From Glomus cerebriforme (lineage: Eukaryota > Glomeromycota > Glomeromycetes > Glomerales > Glomeraceae): a stretch of 26,626 nt of DNA. The position numbers and the translations under genes are program-made. Positions within the stretch are counted from its first letter, which is position 1; each line of letters begins with the position of its first letter. The DNA is taken from contig QKYT01000469.1 of the NCBI GenBank assembly GCA_003550305.1, forward strand, positions 42,247 to 68,872, given 5' to 3'. Shown in pieces: positions 22,112 to 26,626 of this stretch. The notes under the pieces are model-generated. The model saw nothing but the letters and a program-made list of their open reading frames with translations. It was not told the origin of the DNA and searched no databases.

Positions 22112-22999
22112 TCATACAGTAGCACTGCTTAACCAAACCTTAATACAATAAGCACCATTCATATTTTTACCTTCAGCTTTAGCATAATCAGTCATACTTT
22201 TATCAACAGTATTAGATCTCAATCTACCAATTGATTTAGTAACAACAGCACTTCTAGCGGCTCCTTTTCTTAAACTCATTCTACCACTAATTCTTAATTT
22301 CATACCTGCTAAATGTGTAGGTAAAAAATTATTACCATTACGTAATAATTTTGTCCAATTCAAATATTGAGTTGATATACCATCTGAAATAGGTTTACTG
22401 GTAGATGTAGCAATAGTAGGAGTAATATTACTAGAAGTAGAGGATGATATAACGGGAGGTAAAGTAGGAATTAATCCGTTCATACTTTTAATACCACCAA
22501 CTAATTCTCCCTTTCCATAATCTACTAATGATGCTAGTGGAACCTTTTTAAATAAATTTCTACGTATTTGTCTAACATTGTGTTTTCTCGTTTGCATCGC
22601 CAAATATTGTGCCAATATCTTACTACTTAAAAAAGGATATTTTAATAATATAATCTTGAATTCTACTGGTTTTTTATATAAAGTGGAATATAATTCTGAT
22701 AATTTGTTTAATGCAAACGGTGACAATTGGTTAGTGGCTTGCTCCAAATTAATGGTATCTTCTAAAGAACTAGTGACCCTACGAGAACTACGCGTTGGTC
22801 TATAAACATATTGTTGTATAATAACTTTAGTTGGTGAATGTTTAACTTGAAATTCGTTTAATGGGATTTGCCAATAATGTTGTAATGTTGTTTTAACATT
22901 TTCATCATAATTCATATAAACATTTTTTTTGGGGTTAAATAAATATTGTGTATTCTGCCATTCTAACTTCGTTTTTAATCTCAAATTGCGTGAGTTCAT
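22112..22999 (-). CDS. Probable mitochondrial small-subunit ribosomal protein uS3m (Rps3/Var1)
   Basis: A single exon of 295 codons. The open frame runs further up to an ATG at 23053, but those extra residues come from a poly-A run, and MNSRNLRLKTKLEW is the more natural start. The C-terminal 60-70 residues match the end of bacterial/mitochondrial S3: LAGMKLRISGRMSLRKGAAR, then IGRLRSN, an Asp/Tyr region and NGAYCIKVWLS, parallel to S3 'ISGRL..A.IAR...G......D....G..GIKVWI'. The middle is long, Ser/Thr-rich and divergent, as in Var1. The N-terminus is basic and acid-poor at first, fitting mitochondrial import. It would sit in the head of the mitoribosome small subunit. Divergent pairing with mitochondrial AsnRS supports a role in mitochondrial translation. 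The call rests mainly on the C-terminal domain. Confidence 0.72.
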   Translation of the reverse strand: MNSRNLRLKTKLEWQNTQYLFNPKKNVYMNYDENVKTTLQHYWQIPLNEFQVKHSPTKVIIQQYVYRPTRSSRRVTSSLEDTINLEQATNQLSPFALNKLSELYSTLYKKPVEFKIILLKYPFLSSKILAQYLAMQTRKHNVRQIRRNLFKKVPLASLVDYGKGELVGGIKSMNGLIPTLPPVISSSTSSNITPTIATSTSKPISDGISTQYLNWTKLLRNGNNFLPTHLAGMKLRISGRMSLRKGAARSAVVTKSIGRLRSNTVDKSMTDYAKAEGKNMNGAYCIKVWLSSATV

Positions 23000-23157
23000 G
23001 GTGAGATTAAAGTTTTTTAATAAAAAAAAAAAAAAAGTTAGATTATCTTGCAAAAGATCGACTCAATCCAATCCAAATCGATTTTGTAATTGTGAATGTG
23101 GATCAATGAATTTGTGAATGCACCCAGCTTTATCTTCGCTATTATTATAATAAAAAA
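23000..23157. promoter_or_regulatory. Divergent promoter of uS3m and mitochondrial AsnRS
   Basis: Only 158 bp lie between the two start codons, so one short region drives two nuclear genes for mitochondrial translation. It has a 15-base A run (~23023-23037) and a moderately GC-richer middle (23056-23130). TTGTGAATG occurs twice (about 23090-23098 and 23112-23120). No motif I can name with confidence. Confidence 0.45.
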
Positions 23158-24806
23158 ATGGGATCTTATTTTATTAAGCGAAATAGTTTAAATAAATTAA
23201 AAATATTTCATAAAAATAAACGATTATATTCAAAATTACCATCAAACGCATTACCGAAAACGATAAAAAATATAATATCGTCTCCGATAGGCGTGGAAAT
23301 ACAAGTAAATGGATGGATACGTACTGTAAGAATACAAAAAAACGTTTCTTTCGCTTCTATTAATGATGGTTCAAGCATAAAAGGTTTGCAAGCTATACTT
23401 TCAAAAGAAGATGCTAAAAAGTTTGGTAACATTAATTATTTTTTTTTAAAAAAAATTCTTTTAAAAAATAATTTAACCTTATATATGTTATTTAGATTGA
23501 CTACTGGTACTTGTGTTCGATTACATGGTGTGTTAGTTGATAGTATTGGAAGAGAACAAATCAGAGAATTACAAGTCAGTAAAGTTGAAATTTTAGGCGA
23601 ATGCGATTCTGTAAGTAAGGTGTATAAGATGTTAAAAATTAAATATATGTTACTCTTTTTCGGGTATAAAAATATAAATATAATAATTTTAATTTTAGAC
23701 TTATCCACTACAAAAAAAAAATCATTCAATGGAATTTCTTCGTGATATAACTCATTTACGGTTTAGATCAAATATTTTTAGTGCCATATTACGTATAAGA
23801 AATTCTACTATGATAGGTTTTCAAAAATTTTTTCAGGTATTAAAAACATTTTAATATATAAATTTTATATTTTAAATAATTAATTTACTAAATTTTTATT
23901 AAAAAAAAGGAAAATGAATTCATACAAGTTCATACACCACTTATAACAACATCAGACTGTGAAGGTGGTGGGGAAGTATTTAAACTTACAACAGCAAATA
24001 CTACACAAGAAGAATTTTTTGGTAAACCAGCTTATTTAACAGTATCAGGTCAATTACATGCAGAATCAATTTCATCTTATGTTCCTCGTGTATATTCGAT
24101 CGGTCCAATATTTAGAGCAGAGAATTCTTTTACTTCAAAACATTTATCAGAATTTTGGATGCTAGAGAGTGAAATTTCTTTTATTACTTCTTTAAGTGAT
24201 TTATATAATTTTATTGAAAATTTAATTAAATATATAATCCAATTTTTATTAAATAATTCTTATCAAGATATTGATTATTTTAATCAATCTATTGATAAGA
24301 ATTTATTGGATCGTTTAGAAAATACTTTAAAACATCCCTTTATTATAATGTCTTATAACGATGCTATAGATATTCTTAAAAAAAATTCTTTTAATATTTC
24401 TTTTGGTTTTCCTCTTCAATCTGATCATGAAAAATTTTTATCTACTACTTATTGTAATTCTCCTTTATTCGTTATTAATTATCCAAAAGAAATAAAACCT
24501 TTTTATATGCGTTTAAATGATGATAATAAAACTGTTGCTTGCACTGATTTATTATTTCCTAAAATTGGTGAATTGGTTGGTGGTAGTTTAAGAGAGGAAC
24601 GTTATTCAATTTTGGAAAATAATATTTTAATTAAAGGTTTATCTTTGGAGGATTATAAATGGTATTTAGATTTAAGAAAATTTGGTAGTGTTCCTCATGG
24701 TGGATTTGGAATGGGAATTGAAAGATTTTTATTATATATTACTGGTTTAGATAATATTAAAGATGTTATACCTTTTCCTAGATCTGCTGAAAATTGTAAA
24801 TTTTGA
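23158..24806 (+). CDS. SLM5: Asparaginyl-tRNA synthetase, mitochondrial (Slm5/NARS2)
   Basis: Exons 23158-23420, 23496-23610, 23699-23836 and 23910-24806 give 470 residues (human NARS2 477). A class IIb synthetase charging mitochondrial tRNA-Asn. The first ~30 residues are basic, with an RLYS motif typical of mitochondrial presequence cleavage. The anticodon-binding OB domain follows ([30 protein letters not shown]). Catalytic motifs: [10 protein letters not shown] and RIRNS (motif 1 area), [39 protein letters not shown] (motif 2), [19 protein letters not shown], and [15 protein letters not shown] with PFPRSAENC (motif 3). The first intron is 75 nt, free of stops and a multiple of three, with a GTTTGG donor, so a retained-intron form would also be readable. 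Removing it gives family-like spacing. Confidence 0.95.
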
Positions 24807-25044
24807 ATAAAAAAATATTTTGATCATTGCTAGTTCCCTAATTCATAAAATATAATTTAAATATAATAGCTACTGTTTACAATAAATCTTCTGACTATAA
24901 ATAAACTCCACAATCCTTCAAGCATTATACTGAAATGTAAGAAAAAAGTTTAGGATGACCACTAATATTTTTTAATAAATCCATTCAAAAAGCAATTAAA
25001 CAAAATGAATTCAATTAACAATAAAGTCAAACAAATCATTTTGG
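24807..25044. other. Convergent 3' flank of AsnRS and SGT1
   Basis: A 238-bp gap between two stop codons, holding both terminators. No gene, repeat or structured RNA is visible. Confidence 0.45.
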
Positions 25045-26369
25045 TTAGCGCTAAATGCATGATTTTTTTTTTGGAAAAGAAAAATGATTTTTAAACCGTG
25101 CTAACTTTACCTTTTTGGCGACCATTCCTTCAGGAGGTTTCGTTTCCACTTTACCTTTACTAACTTCATTCCAATTCGTGCTAAGGCAAGTTCCACTACT
25201 CTCCGTATAACTTTTCAACATGGCTCGTTTGGTATCATCGTCAGCATCTTTATATAACTGTTGGAATAAAGCATTCAAAGCTGCCTCTCCTTCAGGTTTA
25301 TCTTGTTCTTTACTGATTTCTTTCGCTAATGCATCCCAATTCTTTGCATGTTTTGCAGATGATGGATAAGATATCGATCCTACTATAGCATCATCTCCTT
25401 CCAAGACTCCCCATTTAACACCAGGATTGGCCTTTTTAATTTTAACTTCAATTTTAGTAGATAATACATCATATTTACTTTCTTTTGGAGCTATTTCATG
25501 TGCAAGTGGATCAAGTTCTAATGAATAATCCGAACCAGTAGGAAGTTTTACTGTCACCGATAAAGATTTTTCTGTCATATAAACATCCACCGTTTCTTTC
25601 TTGACATTCTTAATGAAAATACTGATAATAACAAAGTTTTCATTCTGATACCATTCATGCCTCACGCGACTTTGAGGTAAGAAACCAGCCGAATCTGGAG
25701 ACGTAGGTGTTGGTTTAGGAACTTTCCGTTGAATAAATCGAATTTAATAAATAATTATTACTAATTAAAAAAATATATATATATCGATAAATAAAAATAA
25801 TTTAGCTTACTTTTTTCCAATTCTGCTTCAGTCTTTTTTAACCAAGTAGCTAATGATTTTTCATTCGGATTTAATTCTTTAGAAGTCTCAAGGGAATTCT
25901 TTGCCTCGTGATAATCTTTAAGTTCAAATAATGCAATACTGAAGAAAAAAAAAAATTTTTTTTTTAAAAAAACAATGGATAAACCGACCGCTCTGTGCGA
26001 TGACAATTTCAATAAACAGCATTTACCCCTTTCTCAACAAGGCCTTTGCTTTAATTAAGGTTTTTTCGCTTTGTTCGTTTTGTTCATTACTTTCAATTAA
26101 ACTGAGTGCTTTCTCGGCATCAGTCAGTGACTCTTTACCTTTTTTCTTCATTTTTTGATATGTAGCCGATCTAATTAAATAAAAATCATTTATTAATTAA
26201 TAAATGAAAATATCATTTTAGACAAAAATATATTTCACATTAACCTTTTCAAAAAATATTCAGGATTTGTCGCGTCCAAATTAATAGCTTTGTTATATAG
26301 TTCTAAAGCTTCGTCATAATCGTCTTCAAAGAAAGCATCATTAGCTTGCTTATAAAATTCTTCTGCCAT
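25045..26369 (-). CDS. SGT1: Sgt1, HSP90 co-chaperone
   Basis: Exons 26245-26369, 26027-26170, 25811-25938, 25111-25721 and a 6-nt last exon 25045-25050 give 337 residues. Order of domains: N-terminal TPR (residues ~1-115: YKQANDAFFEDDYDEALELY, NLDATNPEYFLKRSATY, ALFELKDYHEAKNSL), a short Pro/Thr linker (PKPTPTSPDS), CS domain (~145-235: RHEWYQNENFVIISIFIK, YSLELDPLAHEI, VLSTKIEVKIKK) and SGS domain (~260-337: AKNWDALAKEI, GEAALNALFQQLYKDADDDTKRAM, WNEVSKGKVETKPPEGM). Sgt1 links HSP90 to SCF ubiquitin ligase and to kinetochore assembly, and serves fungal and plant signalling clients. If the last intron is not removed, the protein ends with a 14-residue unrelated tail and stops at 25051. A perfect heat-shock element lies upstream. 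Confidence 0.95.
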
Positions 26370-26525
26370 TTTTTTTTTTTTAATGAGAAAATTGTTGACC
26401 GTGGTTTAGACTTTTTTTCAATTGTCAATATTTCATTATTTATAAGGTTTATGATCTATATCGAGAATATTCTCGAAAGATTTGACGATACTCTCATATG
26501 ATCGATTAATCAGTCTAGTTGTCTA
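26370..26525. promoter_or_regulatory. SGT1 promoter with heat-shock element
   Basis: GAA at 26465-26467, TTC at 26470-26472 and GAA at 26475-26477 form a perfect GAAnnTTCnnGAA array, the three-unit Hsf1 binding site, about 96 bp upstream of the SGT1 ATG. Sgt1 is an HSP90 co-chaperone, so Hsf1 control would make sense. The motif is seen; use by Hsf1 is inference. Confidence 0.7.
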
Positions 26526-26626
26526 TGGGATACGTCTAAAGCGGATCTTCCCCAGTATCACCAACACTTTTTTCACCCCCACGTGACTTTTGATTTGTGT
26601 TACACATACGTCACATACTGTATATG
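26526..26626. repeat. Second copy of the foldback-repeat tip, cut by the window end
   Basis: Bases 26526-26545 match the reverse complement of the right arm tip (17411-17430) at 19 of 20 positions, ending CGTCTAAAGCGGA. A CACGTGA follows at 26580-26586 and further palindromic bits (GTTACACATACGTCACATAC) run to the edge. After the tip the sequence departs from the 17035-17436 copy, so it is a diverged or different subfamily member. The rest lies outside the window. Confidence 0.65.

Noticed and set aside
21914..22132. 72-codon plus-strand frame after the ornithine carrier
   Set aside because: Weak composition, overlaps the uS3m end, no recognisable domain and no splice partners.
22578..22805. 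75-codon plus-strand frame
   Set aside because: Antisense to the probable uS3m gene; no family resemblance and no splice extension.
22112..23053. uS3m start at the upstream ATG (23053)
   Set aside because: The extra 18 residues include a five-Phe run encoded by a poly-A/T tract, unlike a normal N-terminus; the ATG at 22999 is followed by conserved-looking basic sequence.
23208..23729. Minus-strand frames of 74 and 97 codons opposite AsnRS
   Set aside because: Both are shadows of AsnRS exons and introns; one is largely translated intron poly-A/T.

Overview
The window looks like nuclear DNA of a fungus. It is very AT-rich, its genes are split by many short introns (about 60-110 nt, GT...AG), intergenic gaps are short, and the protein set is fungal (condensin CAP-G, Sda1, fungal-type aspartate-semialdehyde dehydrogenase, an Ort1-type ornithine carrier, Sgt1). 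Base composition, intron style and the type of retrotransposon best fit an arbuscular mycorrhizal fungus such as Rhizophagus. That assignment is inference, not proof. Exon joins below were made by hand from reading frame, splice sites and remembered family conservation.

Layout. 1-270: palindromic, repeat-rich sequence with three N bases. 291-1671: AT-rich, no convincing gene. 1672-3156 (+): MEMO1/Mho1 family. 3210-4725 (-): METTL2/METTL8/Trm140-type tRNA m3C methyltransferase. 4881-6042 (+): aspartate-semialdehyde dehydrogenase. 6542-9610 (+): Sda1. 9638-10224 (-): small unrecognised coiled-coil protein. 10626-12078 (-): Trm61, the catalytic subunit of tRNA m1A58 methyltransferase. 12297-16679 (-): condensin subunit 3 (CAP-G/Ycg1), 23 exons. 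17035-17436: foldback element with arms of about 115 bp. 17925-20244: 5'-truncated, decayed non-LTR retrotransposon with a 17-bp target-site duplication, inserted in what looks like the terminal inverted repeat of a pogo/Tc1-like DNA transposon. 20622-21814 (+): mitochondrial ornithine carrier. 22112-22999 (-): probable nuclear-encoded mitochondrial uS3m (Rps3/Var1). 23158-24806 (+): mitochondrial asparaginyl-tRNA synthetase. 25045-26369 (-): Sgt1. 26526-26626: the start of another copy related to the 17035-17436 repeat.

The genes are ordinary housekeeping genes and form no operon-like unit. Several share control regions or 3' ends. METTL2 and ASADH diverge from 155 bp. uS3m and mitochondrial AsnRS, both needed for mitochondrial translation, diverge from 158 bp. 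The stop codons of Sda1 and the coiled-coil gene are only 27 bp apart. Likely regulatory sites include a perfect heat-shock element before SGT1, a tandem pair of CGCGAAA boxes before CAP-G, and MCB, CRE and AP-1-type sites in one 400-bp promoter. The most unusual points are the nested transposon history, nonsense codons that are only TGA/TAG and fall at probable Trp positions, the foldback repeat family carrying TCACGTGA sites, a 10-nt splice-like insert at the 3' end of the ornithine carrier, and the probable nuclear uS3m. I found no evidence of a wholly new biological system.
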